The notes under the pieces are model-generated. The model was not told the origin of the DNA, did not search any database, and saw only the letters and a list, made by a program, of their open reading frames with translations. From Streptomyces griseus subsp. griseus (GTDB taxonomy: Bacteria > Actinomycetota > Actinomycetes > Streptomycetales > Streptomycetaceae): a stretch of 64,000 nucleotides of DNA. Shown here piece after piece: positions 29,899 to 42,075 of this stretch; the stretch's first letter is position 1, and each line of letters opens with the position of its first letter. Both the position numbers and the translations under genes were made by a program. The stretch lies in contig NZ_JOJE01000001.1 in assembly GCF_000720255.1 (NCBI RefSeq), positions 186,001-250,000 on the forward strand, written 5' to 3'.

Positions 29899-31940
29899 GT
29901 CTCCTGCCCCCGTCGTTCTTCCGGGGCGTCCGCTGTCGAGGACTCCTCCGGGGACCCGGCCGTCGTCCCGGGCGCCCCGACTTCCACGTCATCCATGATC
30001 TCTCCAGTCGCCGTGTTGACGGCGGGTGCGGCCGGGGCCGCCTGGGCGAGGGCCACGGCGATCGTCTCGGCCGTCTTGCGGCCTATGCCCGGGACCTCGC
30101 AGATCTGGTCGATCGTCGCCGACCGCAGCTTCTTCACCGAGCCGAAGTGTTTGATGAGCGCCTGCTTACGCGTCTCGCCGAGGCCCGGCACTTCGTCCAG
30201 GGGGCCGGCGCGGAACCTCTTGGACCGCTTGGTGCGCTGGTAGGTGATCGCGAAGCGGTGGGCCTCGTCACGGACGCGTTGCAGCAGGTAGAGGCCCTCG
30301 CTGGTGCGGGGCAGCACCACGGGGTCGTCGTCCTTGGGCAGCCACACCTCCTCCAGACGTTTGGCGAGACCGCACACGGCGATGTCGTCGATGCCGAGCT
30401 CGTCCAGGGCTTTCCTGGCGGCGGCCACCTGCGGCTGCCCGCCGTCGACGACGACGAGCTGGGGCGGGTAGGCGAACTTCCTGGGGCGGCCGTCCTCCTC
30501 TGTCAGCGCGTTCTCCCCGTCGGTCCATTCCCCCGTCTTCTCCTTCTCGGCGAGGTAGCGCCGGAAGCGGCGGGTGATCACCTCGTGCATGGAGCGGACG
30601 TCGTCCTGGCCCTCGAAGCCCTTGATCTGGAAGCGGCGGTACTCGCTCTTGCGCTGCAGGCCGTCCTCGAAGACGACCATGGAGGCGACCACGTCGTCGC
30701 CCTGGAGGTGCGAGATGTCGTAGCACTCGATGCGCAGCGGGGCGCTGTCCAGGTCGAGGGCGTCGGCGATCTCCTCCAGGGCGCGCGAGCGTGTGGTGAG
30801 GTCGGAGGCGCGCTTGGTCTTGTGCAGCACGAGTGCCTGCTGGGCGTTGCGCTGCACGGTCTCCATGAGCGCCTTCTTGTCGCCGCGCTGCGGTATGCGC
30901 AGGGAGACGTTGGAGCCGCGCCGCCCGGTCAGCCACTCCTGGACGGGCTCCAGCGGCTCGGGCAGGGCGGGGACGAGGACCTCCTTGGGGACGGAGTCCC
31001 CCGTCTCCTCGCCGTAGAGCTGTTGAAGGGCGTGCTCGACGAGGGCGCCGGTGGTGATCTCCTCGACCTTGTCGGTGACCCAGCCGCGCTGGCCGCGCAC
31101 GCGTCCGCCGCGGACGTGGAAGATCTGGACGGCCGCCTCCAGCTCGTCCTCGGCGACCGCGATCAGGTCGGCGTCGGTCGCGTCCGCGAGCACGACCGCG
31201 TTCTTCTCCATCGCCTTCTTCAGGGCCCCGATGTCGTCGCGCAGGCGGGCCGCCCGCTCGTACTCCATCTCGTCGGCCGCCTCCATCATCTGCTTCTCCA
31301 GCCGGCGCAGGTAGGTGCCCGTACGGCCGGTCATGAAGTCACAGAACTCGTCGGCGAGTTCGCCGTGCTCCTCGGCGGAGACCCGGCCCACACAGGGTGC
31401 TGAGCACTTGCCGATGTACCCGAGCAGACAGGGGCGGCCGGTGCGGGCGGCGTTCTTGAAGACGCCCGCCGAGCAGGTGCGCACCGGGAAGACACGCAGG
31501 AGCAGGTCGACGGTGTCCCGGATGGCCCACGCGTGCGCGTACGGGCCGAAGTACCTGACGCCCTTCTTCTTGTGGCCGCGCATCACCTGGACCCGCGGGA
31601 ACTCCTCGTTCATCGTCACCGCGAGGTAGGGGTAGCTCTTGTCGTCGCGGTACTTGACGTTGAACCGGGGGTCGTACTCCTTGATCCAGGAGTACTCCAG
31701 CTGGAGCGCCTCGACCTCCGTGGACACCACCGTCCACTCCACCGACGCGGCCGTGGTGACCATGGAGCGCGTGCGCGGGTGGAGGCCCGCCAGGTCCTGG
31801 AAGTAGTTCGCCAGGCGCTGGCGCAGGCTCTTCGCCTTTCCGACGTAGATCACCCGGCGGTGCTCGTCGCGGAACCTGTACACCCCGGGAGAGTCCGGGA
31901 TCTGTCCCGGCTTGGGGCGGTAGCTGGAGGGGTCGGCCAT
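29895..31940 (-). CDS. uvrC: Excinuclease ABC subunit UvrC
   Basis: Makes both incisions in nucleotide excision repair after UvrAB finds damage. 681 residues: GIY-YIG domain ([20 protein letters not shown], about 17-42), Cys-rich [12 protein letters not shown], the UVR motif near 205-240 that meets UvrB, the RNase-H-like endonuclease domain ([34 protein letters not shown]), and C-terminal helix-hairpin-helix DNA-binding motifs ([32 protein letters not shown]). A TAGGGT -10 lies 7 bases before the ATG, so the mRNA may be leaderless; the -35 side is a weak match to the damage promoter. Confidence 0.97.
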   Translation of the reverse strand: MADPSSYRPKPGQIPDSPGVYRFRDEHRRVIYVGKAKSLRQRLANYFQDLAGLHPRTRSMVTTAASVEWTVVSTEVEALQLEYSWIKEYDPRFNVKYRDDKSYPYLAVTMNEEFPRVQVMRGHKKKGVRYFGPYAHAWAIRDTVDLLLRVFPVRTCSAGVFKNAARTGRPCLLGYIGKCSAPCVGRVSAEEHGELADEFCDFMTGRTGTYLRRLEKQMMEAADEMEYERAARLRDDIGALKKAMEKNAVVLADATDADLIAVAEDELEAAVQIFHVRGGRVRGQRGWVTDKVEEITTGALVEHALQQLYGEETGDSVPKEVLVPALPEPLEPVQEWLTGRRGSNVSLRIPQRGDKKALMETVQRNAQQALVLHKTKRASDLTTRSRALEEIADALDLDSAPLRIECYDISHLQGDDVVASMVVFEDGLQRKSEYRRFQIKGFEGQDDVRSMHEVITRRFRRYLAEKEKTGEWTDGENALTEEDGRPRKFAYPPQLVVVDGGQPQVAAARKALDELGIDDIAVCGLAKRLEEVWLPKDDDPVVLPRTSEGLYLLQRVRDEAHRFAITYQRTKRSKRFRAGPLDEVPGLGETRKQALIKHFGSVKKLRSATIDQICEVPGIGRKTAETIAVALAQAAPAAPAVNTATGEIMDDVEVGAPGTTAGSPEESSTADAPEERRGQET

Positions 31941-32278
31941 GTCTCACACCCTACTGGCGGGGACCGACACTCCGACGGGCCTGTGGACGACGCCGGTGGC
32001 GGCCGAACAGGTGACTGTCCTGCCCACGGGAGTGTGGAACACCCCGCGTTGTCCGCGGTCCGGTCGGGCGCCGGGCGTCGAGTCCCGGCCAGGAGTACGC
32101 GGCCGTTGGGCGTCAGGTGTTGTCGGGACTTGGTCAACACGCTTCAATGCGGGGGAACTCGGGGCCCTGAAGGGCGGCGTACGCGTGTGCGGACGCCCCG
32201 GCGCTGGCGGGGCGGCCCCGACCACCCTTGTGAACGGTCTGACCAGCCGTTGTGCTTCTTTCACAGAAAGGCCCCTGC
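31941..32278. other. 338-base intergenic region between divergent uvrC and DNA-binding gene
   Basis: Apart from the uvrC promoter at its left end, it holds a modest hairpin (CGCCCC 32194-32199 / GGGGCG 32209-32214) and a distant TGTGAA/TTCACA pair (32230 and 32260) close to the next gene. No convincing coding region or RNA gene was seen. Confidence 0.5.
31948..31970 (-). promoter_or_regulatory. Leaderless promoter of uvrC, degraded RecA-NDp-like
   Basis: Minus strand GTGTCGGTCCC, 6 bases, TAGGGT, then 7 bases to the uvrC ATG. The -10 is exact; the upstream 11-mer matches the damage-promoter consensus at 7 of 11 positions. Confidence 0.4.
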
Positions 32279-33226
32279 ATGCAGCACGCCACACAGCACG
32301 CGGACGTCGTCGCCGCGGAACTGGACACGGCCCTGCGCGGCGGCCCCTTCCACGTCGCCCTGCGCGCCGCGATCGCCGCGCGCGGACTGCCGTTGCAGCG
32401 CGTGCAGCACCACCTCTCGCGCCACGGCGTGAAAGTGGGCGTGACGAGCCTGAGTTACTGGCAGCAGGGCGCCCGCCGCCCGCAGCGCCCCGAGTCGCTA
32501 CGGGCCGTACGGGCGCTGGAGGAGATCCTGAAACTGCCGGAGGAGTCCCTGATCCGGCTGCTCGCCGACACCGACGGAGTCGCCACGGCCGGGCGCCCTG
32601 CGGGCCGCTCCTACCGCTCCTTCGTGGAGGCCTCCGGCGTGCTGGAACGGCTGCTGGCCGAGCTGGAGGCACCGCTCGACGGCGGGCTGCACACCCTGGG
32701 CCACCACGAGCGGGTACGCGTCGGCACGCGCCGTGAGCTGCTGGGGCGCGAGTCCCACCACATCGTGCGCGCCCACCGCGACGGCGTCGACCGCTTCGTC
32801 GCCGTCCACCACGGCGACCCGGGGTGCACACCTGAACGCATGACGGTACGCGCCCTGGAGAACTGCCGCACCGGCCGGGTCCGTTGGCACCACGACACCG
32901 GCGTGCTGGTGGCAGAGCTGCTCTTCGACCTCCGGCTGCGCGCCGGCGACACGTTCCTCTTCCGCTACGACATCGAGGACGGCACGGCCGGAGTCTGCCA
33001 CGAGTACGTCCGCGGCTTCGGACTCGCGGGCGGCCAGTACGCCCTCCAGGTCCGGTTCGACGAGGACGCGCTGCCGGTGCGCTGCCACCGGTTCACCCAG
33101 CACTCGGCGGCGGCCCCGCGCAGCGGCCGTCAGGAACTCGCGCTCAGCGACCGCCACCACTCGGTGCACCTCGTCGAGCCCCGGGTGCGGTCGGGCATGG
33201 TGGGCATCGGCTGGGACTGGGAGTGA
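32279..33226 (+). CDS. Putative helix-turn-helix DNA-binding protein
   Basis: 315 residues starting at ATG 32279 with GAAAGG upstream. The first 90 residues look like an XRE-type helix-turn-helix: LRAAIAARGLPLQRVQHHL, VTSLSYWQQGARRPQRPES and LEEILKLPEESL resemble the repressor fold seen in Streptomyces proteins of this kind. The remaining 220 residues (HHERVRVGTRRELLGRESHHIVRA..., GDTFLFRYDIED) are unlike any domain I can name and appear beta-rich. Monocistronic, divergent from uvrC. Function unknown; a transcription regulator is the best guess. Confidence 0.8.
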   Translation: MQHATQHADVVAAELDTALRGGPFHVALRAAIAARGLPLQRVQHHLSRHGVKVGVTSLSYWQQGARRPQRPESLRAVRALEEILKLPEESLIRLLADTDGVATAGRPAGRSYRSFVEASGVLERLLAELEAPLDGGLHTLGHHERVRVGTRRELLGRESHHIVRAHRDGVDRFVAVHHGDPGCTPERMTVRALENCRTGRVRWHHDTGVLVAELLFDLRLRAGDTFLFRYDIEDGTAGVCHEYVRGFGLAGGQYALQVRFDEDALPVRCHRFTQHSAAAPRSGRQELALSDRHHSVHLVEPRVRSGMVGIGWDWE

Positions 33227-33272
33227 GCCCACGACGGACCGTGGTCGAGCCTCGCTGACCTTCACCATGTGA

Positions 33273-33298
33273 CGTAAACGTTTGCGCAAGCGTTTACG
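33273..33298. promoter_or_regulatory. LacI-family operator
   Basis: Perfect 8-base arms CGTAAACG / CGTTTACG around a 10-base centre TTTGCGCAAG that is itself nearly palindromic. It lies 60 bases upstream of the LacI gene, a typical autoregulatory position and half-site sequence for LacI/GalR proteins. Confidence 0.8.
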
Positions 33299-33358
33299 CG
33301 CCCCCCTTCGATGGGATAACTTCCCGGCCGGACGTGGAAGCCGAGGGAAGGACGCGCG

Positions 33359-34426
33359 ATGCCCACCATGGCCGACGTCGCTCGGTGCGCCGGGGTCTCC
33401 GTGGCCACCGTTTCGCACGTCCTGAACGACACCCGTCCCGTGCTCCCCCACACCCGACAGGCCGTCCTCGACGCCATCGACGAGCTCGGCTACACGCCCA
33501 ACACCCTCGCCCGCTCGCTGGTGACCTCCCGCACCCACTCCATCGGGCTCGCGGTCTCGGCGATCAGCAACCCGTACTTCACGGAGATCCTCCAGGGCGT
33601 CGAGGCCGGCGCCCTGGAACACGGCTACAGCCTGCTCATCGCCGACCCGCACGACGACCCGGAGCACGAGCGCAAGGTGGTCCAGCTGCTGCACGAGCGA
33701 CGTGTGGACGGCATGATCATCGCGCCCTCCGCCGACCCGCGCGGCCTCCTCGCCTACCTCACTCGGCATGACGTACCCGCCGTCTTCCTCGACCGCCTCA
33801 TCGAGGACCCGGCGGACGTCACCTCCCGCTTCGACCAGGTCTGCGCCGAGAACGCCGAGCCCATGACCCGGCTGGTCGCCCACCTCGCCGAGCGCGGCCA
33901 CCGGCGGATCGCGCTGGTCGCGGGCCTGCCCGGACTCAGCACCACCAGCGAACGCATCGCCGGTTACCGCCAGGGCCTCGCCTCAGCCGGGCTCCCCTTC
34001 GACGAGAGGCTCCTGGTCCACGGCGACTCCGCGACAGCAGGCGCCGAACGGGCCACGGCAAACCTGCTCTCCCTCGCGGCCCCGCCCACGGCACTCGTCA
34101 CCGGCAACAACGCGATGACCATCGGCGCCCTGCGCGCCCTGCGGGAGCGCGGCGTGTCGGTGCCCGACGACATCGCCCTGTGCTGCTTCGACGACTTCGC
34201 CTGGGCGGACCTGTTCGCGCCCCGACTCACCGCCATCGCCCAGCCCAGCAGGGACATCGGCGCCCGGGCCGTCCAGGTGCTCCTGGACCGCCTCGCCACG
34301 CCGGACCGGCCCACCCGGACCGAGCGGCTCCCCTGCGCCTTCGTCCACCGCACCTCGTGCGGCTGCCCCGAGCGGCCCGCGCGGCCCCACACGCTCCCGT
34401 TGCCCGAGAGAGGAACCACCTCGTGA
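33359..34426 (+). CDS. LacI-family transcriptional regulator
   Basis: 355 residues. N-terminal LacI helix-turn-helix TMADVARCAGVSVATVSHVLN (in the first 25 residues) and hinge helix TPNTLARSLVTSRT; the remainder is the periplasmic-binding-protein-like sensor (SIGLAVSAISNPYFTEI, TALVTGNNAMTIGALRAL, CCFDDFAWADLF). GAGGGAAGG precedes the ATG. The C-terminal stop overlaps the GTG of a PfkB kinase, so the two form an operon. A strong operator palindrome lies upstream. It probably senses a sugar or sugar phosphate handled by the kinase. Confidence 0.95.
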   Translation: MPTMADVARCAGVSVATVSHVLNDTRPVLPHTRQAVLDAIDELGYTPNTLARSLVTSRTHSIGLAVSAISNPYFTEILQGVEAGALEHGYSLLIADPHDDPEHERKVVQLLHERRVDGMIIAPSADPRGLLAYLTRHDVPAVFLDRLIEDPADVTSRFDQVCAENAEPMTRLVAHLAERGHRRIALVAGLPGLSTTSERIAGYRQGLASAGLPFDERLLVHGDSATAGAERATANLLSLAAPPTALVTGNNAMTIGALRALRERGVSVPDDIALCCFDDFAWADLFAPRLTAIAQPSRDIGARAVQVLLDRLATPDRPTRTERLPCAFVHRTSCGCPERPARPHTLPLPERGTTS

Positions 34427-35334
34427 TCGTCGTCGCCGGTGAGGCCCTGATCGACCTCGTACCGCAGGGTGCGGGCGCCCTCGCGACCCTGCGGCCGGCG
34501 CTCGGCGGCGGCCCCTACAACACCGCCGTCGCCCTCGGCCGCCTCGGCTCCCCCACCGCCTTCTGCTCCCGCACGTCCCTCGACGCGTTCGGCGAGGCCC
34601 TGCTCGACGGGCTACGGCAGGCCGGCGTCGACGTGTCCGCCGTGCAGCGCGGCACGGAACCGACCACCCTCGCCGTCGCGACGCTCGATGGGACCGGCTC
34701 GGCCGCCTACTCGTTCTACGTCGACGGCACCGCCGACCGCCTGTTCGCGGCCCCCGCGCGGCTCCCCGCCGGGACGCGCGCGGTGTCCTTCGGCACCTGC
34801 TCGCTCGTCCTGGAGCCGGGCGCGAGCGCGTACGAGGAGCTGATGAGGACGGCGGCCGCGCAGGGCCTGTTCACCGCACTCGACCCGAACATCCGGCAGG
34901 GGCTGATCCCGGACGCGGACGCCTACCGGGCCCGGTTCAAGAGCTGGCTGCCGTCGGTGTCGCTGCTGAAGCTGTCCGAGGAGGACGCACGGTGGCTGGG
35001 CGGCACCCCACAGGAGTGGCTCACCTCGGGCCCCTCAGCCGTCGTCGTCACCCGGGGCGGCGACGGACTGACCGTCTTCACCAGGGACGGCGCCGAGCAC
35101 TCGGTGCCGGGCGAGAAGGTCGACGTCGTGGACACCATCGGTGCCGGCGACACCGTGAACGCGGCCCTGCTGCACGGCCTGTCCACCCACGACGCCCTCT
35201 CCCCTGCGGCCCTCGCCGAGCTGGGCGCCCACAGCTGGACCCGGCTGCTGCGCTACGCGGCCCGCGCGGCGGCGATCACCTGCTCCCGCCCGGGCGCGGA
35301 GCCGCCGTACGCGGCCGAGGTGGGCGAGGTGTAG
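34423..35334 (+). CDS. PfkB-family sugar kinase (fructokinase-like)
   Basis: 303 residues from GTG 34423, which overlaps the LacI stop (GTGA) and follows GAGAGAGG. pfkB signatures: N-terminal GEALIDLV and LGGGPYNTAVALGRLG, and C-terminal VVDTIGAGDTVNAALLHGL with the catalytic Asp in GAGD. Phosphorylates a sugar such as fructose with ATP; exact substrate cannot be read from sequence. Co-transcribed with the LacI regulator; no transporter is adjacent. Confidence 0.92.
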   Translation: MIVVAGEALIDLVPQGAGALATLRPALGGGPYNTAVALGRLGSPTAFCSRTSLDAFGEALLDGLRQAGVDVSAVQRGTEPTTLAVATLDGTGSAAYSFYVDGTADRLFAAPARLPAGTRAVSFGTCSLVLEPGASAYEELMRTAAAQGLFTALDPNIRQGLIPDADAYRARFKSWLPSVSLLKLSEEDARWLGGTPQEWLTSGPSAVVVTRGGDGLTVFTRDGAEHSVPGEKVDVVDTIGAGDTVNAALLHGLSTHDALSPAALAELGAHSWTRLLRYAARAAAITCSRPGAEPPYAAEVGEV

Positions 35335-35466
35335 CCCACCCCTCGGGGTGACCCGGCGGTCAGCCGCGCCGCCTGAGGTGACCCGGCTGAGGGGCCCCGC
35401 GGCCAGCCGCGCCGCAGGTGAGGCCGGCCCACCTGGGGTCAGCCGTGGGGTCCTCAGGGACGGGCG

Positions 35467-35525
35467 TGAGCCGCAGCCCTCGGGGCGCCCCGAGGGGGAC
35501 CCGCATGAGCCGCAGCCCTCGGGGC
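35467..35525. repeat. 20-bp direct repeat with 39-bp period
   Basis: TGAGCCGCAGCCCTCGGGGC occurs at 35467-35486 and 35506-35525, in the 200-base gap between the kinase and the convergent XRE gene. The surrounding gap is a patchwork of related GC-rich repeats (GGTGACCCGGC at 35347 and 35376, CAGCCGCGCCGC twice), suggesting local duplication in non-coding DNA. Confidence 0.85.
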
Positions 35526-35534
35526 CCCCAGGCG

Positions 35535-36389
35535 TCAGCCGCTCACCGCTCGTAGTGATCCCGGGGTGCGGCCGCTCAGGCGGTCGAGCGCGGTGGCCGT
35601 GGGCTCGTCGGCCGGGAGGTAGGCCGTGAGACGCTGGCCGTCGTCCGGCAGCGCGAGCGTCTCGTACGACAGGCGCAGCCGGCCCACCTCGGGATGCTCG
35701 ACGACCTCGGTCCCGTTGCGCAGCGGCATGGCCGGTACGGCGCCGAGCCGCTCGGTGAACGGGGCGCCCGCGGTGACCGTCATCTCGTCGACCAGGGCGA
35801 CGACGCTCGGGGCGTGCAAGGGTGCCTCGTGCCGCAGATGGGCGATCTGCTCGTCCGCGAGCCGCTCCCAGCCCGGATACACCGCGCGGGCCCGCTCGTC
35901 GGTGAACAGGTACCGCACGACATTGGGCGGGTGCCCGTCGAGCAGCCCCAGCGGGCGGGCCAGCCGCTCGTAGCCCGAGGTGTACGCCACGATGTCCCCG
36001 ATCCAGTTGAGCAGGGCGGCCGGTGTGGGCTCCAGACGGTCGAGAAGCGCGCGTACGGTCGCGCGCACGGTGAGGATCGGGGGGACCACCGCCGCGCAGA
36101 GCATCTTGTCGGCGCCGTGTTCCTTGGCCAGGCGGCGCAGCAGGAGCCGTTCCGGTACGCGGAGGCGCAGCGCGTCCGCCAGGGCGCCGAGCACCTGGGG
36201 CGAGGGGTTGCGGTCGCGGCCCTGTTCCAGGCGGGTGAGGTACTCGACGCTGATGCCGGCGAGCGTGGCCAGCTCGGAGCGGCGCAGGCCGGGTGTGCGG
36301 CGGCGGGGGCCCGCGGGCAGGCCCGCCTCGGCGGGGGTGACGGCCTCGCGGCGGGCGCGCAGGAAGGTGCCCAACTCGTTGTCGCTCAC
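35535..36389 (-). CDS. XRE regulator with MmyB-like ligand-binding domain
   Basis: 284 residues, GTG start. Residues 1-75 form an XRE helix-turn-helix (TPGLRRSELATLAGISVEYLTRLEQGRDRNPS, in part) and about 105-275 the MmyB-like domain (VRALLDRLEPTPAALLNWIGDIVAYTSGYERLA; HPEVGRLRLSYETLALPDDGQRLTAYLPA, in parts), a PAS-like fatty-acid-binding fold in this family. Divergent from the yceI-type gene with a 100-base shared region, so it probably controls that gene. Confidence 0.92.
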   Translation of the reverse strand: MSDNELGTFLRARREAVTPAEAGLPAGPRRRTPGLRRSELATLAGISVEYLTRLEQGRDRNPSPQVLGALADALRLRVPERLLLRRLAKEHGADKMLCAAVVPPILTVRATVRALLDRLEPTPAALLNWIGDIVAYTSGYERLARPLGLLDGHPPNVVRYLFTDERARAVYPGWERLADEQIAHLRHEAPLHAPSVVALVDEMTVTAGAPFTERLGAVPAMPLRNGTEVVEHPEVGRLRLSYETLALPDDGQRLTAYLPADEPTATALDRLSGRTPGSLRAVSG

Positions 36390-36418
36390 CGGTCGAACGT
36401 ATCGCGAGTGCCGCCTCG

Positions 36419-36431
36419 GAGGGTGGCCCTC
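36419..36431. promoter_or_regulatory. Small inverted repeat between XRE and YceI genes
   Basis: GAGGG-TGG-CCCTC in the divergent promoter region, 30 bases before the XRE start and 59 before the yceI-type start. Candidate operator for the XRE protein; weak by sequence alone. Confidence 0.3.
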
Positions 36432-36489
36432 TCACTACCACCATCGGCGCGGTCTCCCTAGGCCGCGCGGATCCCGCGAAGGTGGCGGC

Positions 36490-37062
36490 ATGACTCAGGA
36501 CAACTCCTCCGACACGTTCGCCCTCACCACTCTGCCGCTGTCTCCCGGTGACTGGGAGCTCGATCCCCTGCACTCGGCCGTCAACTTCACCATCCGTCAC
36601 CTCGGCATCGCCAAGGTGCGCGGCACCTTCCGGGACGTGAAGGCCGAGTTGTACGTCGGGGGGACGGCCGACGAGGTGCGGGTGAGCGCCGAGGTGGCTC
36701 TGGCCTCGCTCGACACGGGCAACGCGGACCGTGACGCGCACACCCGCTCCGCCGACCTGCTCGACGTGGAGAAGCGCCCGACGATGGTGTTCCGCTCGAC
36801 ACGGGTGTCCGGGGAGGGGGAGGACTGGTCGATGGAGGGGGATCTGACCATCGGGGACGTGACCCGCCCGGTGACGTTCGACGTCGAGTTCGGCGGTGTC
36901 GTGGACTCCCCCGTTGATCAGAGGAGGCACGCCGGTTTCGAGGCGACGGGTGAGATCCGGCGCAGCGACTTCGGGCTGGACTTCGGGGCCGGTTTCCTCG
37001 GTGATGTTGTCAAGGTTCAGTTGGACATGCAGTTCGTCGAGCCGCGGGGACAGGGCGGCTGA
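36490..37062 (+). CDS. YceI-family lipocalin-like protein
   Basis: 190 residues, ATG preceded by GAAGGTGG. The YceI beta-barrel binds isoprenoid-type lipids. Family marks: WELDPLHSAVNFTIRHLGIAKVRG (in part; residues about 21-40), DxRDAHTRSADLLDVEKRPTMVF-like region, and LTIGDVTRPVTFDVEFGG. No signal peptide is visible, so it appears cytoplasmic. Divergent from the XRE/MmyB regulator, its likely controller. Confidence 0.93.
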   Translation: MTQDNSSDTFALTTLPLSPGDWELDPLHSAVNFTIRHLGIAKVRGTFRDVKAELYVGGTADEVRVSAEVALASLDTGNADRDAHTRSADLLDVEKRPTMVFRSTRVSGEGEDWSMEGDLTIGDVTRPVTFDVEFGGVVDSPVDQRRHAGFEATGEIRRSDFGLDFGAGFLGDVVKVQLDMQFVEPRGQGG

Positions 37063-37074
37063 CCGGTGAACGGA

Positions 37075-37107
37075 CGGCGCCCCGCGGGGATTTCCCGCGG
37101 GGCGCCG
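37075..37107. terminator. Strong bidirectional terminator between yceI-type gene and uvrA
   Basis: Perfect 14-base stem (CGGCGCCCCGCGGG / CCCGCGGGGCGCCG) with a 5-base loop, followed on the plus strand by CATTTTTG. Serves two convergent genes. Confidence 0.9.
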
Positions 37108-37146
37108 CATTTTTGTGCATGTGTCGGGTCTTGTGACCCATGAGCG

Positions 37147-40203
<3,057 letters not shown>

Positions 40204-40259
40204 GCCGGTCCGCACCTTTCTTGAGAGAAGTGACAGGGGCGGGGCCCCCGTCCTTTCTC

Positions 40260-40282
40260 AGACTAGGGGGAGCCACTGACAA
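40260..40282 (-). promoter_or_regulatory. RecA-independent DNA-damage promoter of uvrA
   Basis: Minus strand TTGTCAGTGGC, 6 bases, TAGTCT. The 11-mer is an exact match to the RecA-NDp element; transcription would begin near 40253, leaving a leader of about 50 bases with the ribosome site. Confidence 0.8.
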
Positions 40283-40427
40283 CGCCGGTCGGATTCACCG
40301 AGTGACAACAATCCCCGACCATCCAGCATGCCCGACGCCGCCACTGACCATATAGCACGTGCATTCGATTTGCGGGACCGACTCGGCCGCCTTCACCCGA
40401 AGGGGTGGCCGGGCTAGGGTCAGCACC

Positions 40428-41114
40428 ATGATTGATCACGCGCATGACCTGGCGTCTGTACGTGACGCGACGGAGCGGCTGCTCACCGCAGTCGCCAAAC
40501 TGGACAACGCGTCTGTGGCCGAACCGTCACGCCTGCCCGACTGGAGCCGTGGCCACGTCCTGGCCCACCTGGCCCGCAACGCGGACGCCCTCGTGAACGT
40601 ACTCGCCGGCCGGCCCATGTATGCCTCCGCCGAGGCTCGCACCGACGACATCGAACGGGACGCGCCACGTCCGCTGGAGATCCAGCTCACGGACCTGCGC
40701 GAGAGCGCGGGCCGCTTCCAGGAGGCGGGAGCCGAGCCCGCCGACTGGTCACGCACCGTGACTCTTCGCAACGGCGTCACCGACTCCGCGTCCCGGGTGC
40801 CGTTCCGACGCTGGGTCGAGGTCGAGCTGCACCACGTGGACCTGAGGCTCGGCTACGAGCTGGAGGATCTGCCGACGGAGTTCACCGAGCGTGAGATCGA
40901 CTTCCTGGCGAAGCGGTTCTCCGGGCACCCCGACGTGCCGCCCACGCACCTCACGGACGGCACACGCGCGTGGCACACGGGCCGGAATGCGGGCGAGCCC
41001 GCCGTCACCGTCACGGGCACCCGTGCCGAGCTGCTCGGCTGGCTCTCCGGCCGCCGCGCCGGGGCCGCCCTGACGGTCGACGGTGGGCCGCTCCCGGCCC
41101 TGCCCCCGCTATAG
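40428..41114 (+). CDS. Maleylpyruvate isomerase family mycothiol-dependent enzyme
   Basis: 228 residues. DinB-like four-helix fold with mycothiol-dependent isomerase N-terminus: ATERLLTAVAKLD, PSRLPDWSRGHVLAHLARNADAL (in part; the first metal-type His region), and WVEVELHHVDLRLGY containing further His ligands. Function in a detoxification or aromatic pathway cannot be fixed from sequence. TAGGGT at 40415-40420 is 7 bases before the ATG and there is no ribosome site, so the mRNA is probably leaderless. The next gene follows after 10 bases. Confidence 0.9.
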   Translation: MIDHAHDLASVRDATERLLTAVAKLDNASVAEPSRLPDWSRGHVLAHLARNADALVNVLAGRPMYASAEARTDDIERDAPRPLEIQLTDLRESAGRFQEAGAEPADWSRTVTLRNGVTDSASRVPFRRWVEVELHHVDLRLGYELEDLPTEFTEREIDFLAKRFSGHPDVPPTHLTDGTRAWHTGRNAGEPAVTVTGTRAELLGWLSGRRAGAALTVDGGPLPALPPL

Positions 41115-41124
41115 GCTGGCCGCC

Positions 41125-41781
41125 ATGACGTACAGCGGTGAGGTGACGGTCGGCGGCCCGGCGGACGTGCACGAGCTCAAGGACCTGATGATCAGCAAGA
41201 TCGCGGTCGGTCCGATGAACAACAACGCCTACCTGCTGCGCTGCCGGGCCACGGACGAGCAACTGCTGATCGACGCGGCCAACGAGGCCGACACGCTGAT
41301 CGGCATGATCGGCGACGACGGCATCGCGTCGGTCGTGACGACCCACCAGCACGGCGACCACTGGCAGGCACTCGCGGAGGTCGTGGCGGCCACGGGCGCC
41401 CGGACGTACGCCGGCCGGGACGACGCCGACGGCATCCCCGTGCCGACCGACGTCCTCGTGGACGACGGCGACGTCATCCGGGTGGGGCAGGTGGAACTCA
41501 CCGCGCGCCATCTCGTCGGCCACACGCCGGGCTCGATCGCGCTCGTCTACGACGACCCGCACGGGCACCCTCATGTGTTCACGGGGGACTGCCTCTTCCC
41601 GGGAGGTGTGGGCAACACCCGTAAGGATCCGAAGGCGTTCGCCAGCCTGATCCACGACGTCGAGACGAAGATCTTCGACGCTCTCCCGGACGAGACCTGG
41701 GTCTACCCGGGACACGGCAACGACACCACGCTCGGCACGGAACGGCCGCACCTGCCAAAGTGGCACGCGCGCGGGTGGTGA
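41125..41781 (+). CDS. MBL-fold metallohydrolase (glyoxalase II-like)
   Basis: 218 residues. Metal-binding THQHGDH, GHTPGSIAL, FTGDCLFPGGVG and the C-terminal VYPGHGND histidine motif are all in order, as in hydroxyacylglutathione hydrolase-like proteins. With the mycothiol-linked gene just upstream, a thioester hydrolase acting on a mycothiol conjugate is a reasonable inference. TAGGCT (41112-41117), which overlaps the upstream stop codon, lies 7 bases before the ATG: another leaderless start candidate. Confidence 0.92.
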   Translation: MTYSGEVTVGGPADVHELKDLMISKIAVGPMNNNAYLLRCRATDEQLLIDAANEADTLIGMIGDDGIASVVTTHQHGDHWQALAEVVAATGARTYAGRDDADGIPVPTDVLVDDGDVIRVGQVELTARHLVGHTPGSIALVYDDPHGHPHVFTGDCLFPGGVGNTRKDPKAFASLIHDVETKIFDALPDETWVYPGHGNDTTLGTERPHLPKWHARGW

Positions 41782-41794
41782 AGGCCCCCCACTG

Positions 41795-41822
41795 GGGGCG
41801 CGCGTCACTGAACGCGCGCCCC
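41795..41822 (+). terminator. Terminator after the MBL hydrolase
   Basis: 11-base perfect stem GGGGCGCGCGT / ACGCGCGCCCC with a 6-base loop, 13 bases after the stop codon; no T-run. Confidence 0.7.
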
Positions 41823-42075
41823 GTGTGAATCGCGCACACACACCTGTGCCCCGCGCGCGCTCCCGGCGTAGATGGTTGCGCGGTCAACTGGTCTTAGCCC
41901 CGCGCAGGATGACGGCTCCTGAGCGGTATGGGCCGTCGGTCCACCGATCCCCGCCCTCGACCGGCGGCCCAGGCACATCCGGACGTGTTCACGAGAACGC
42001 AACACTCGTTCCCACTATGCGGACTTGTGGGGGTGTGACCTCGACAAACATCGTTTTCGCTGCCACTCTCCCGCC

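Noticed and set aside
28901..29992. N-terminal extension of YvcK to 719 residues
   Set aside because: The extension overlaps all of rapZ out of frame; the GTG at 28900 with GTGA overlap gives the family length.
40330..40350. Second damage promoter GGTCAGTGGCGGC near 40340 (minus)
   Set aside because: The -10 position reads GGGCAT and the 11-mer is imperfect, so it does not fit.
40216..40427. LexA-type SOS box before uvrA
   Set aside because: No GAAC-N4-GTTC dyad is present; the RecA-NDp element explains the promoter better.
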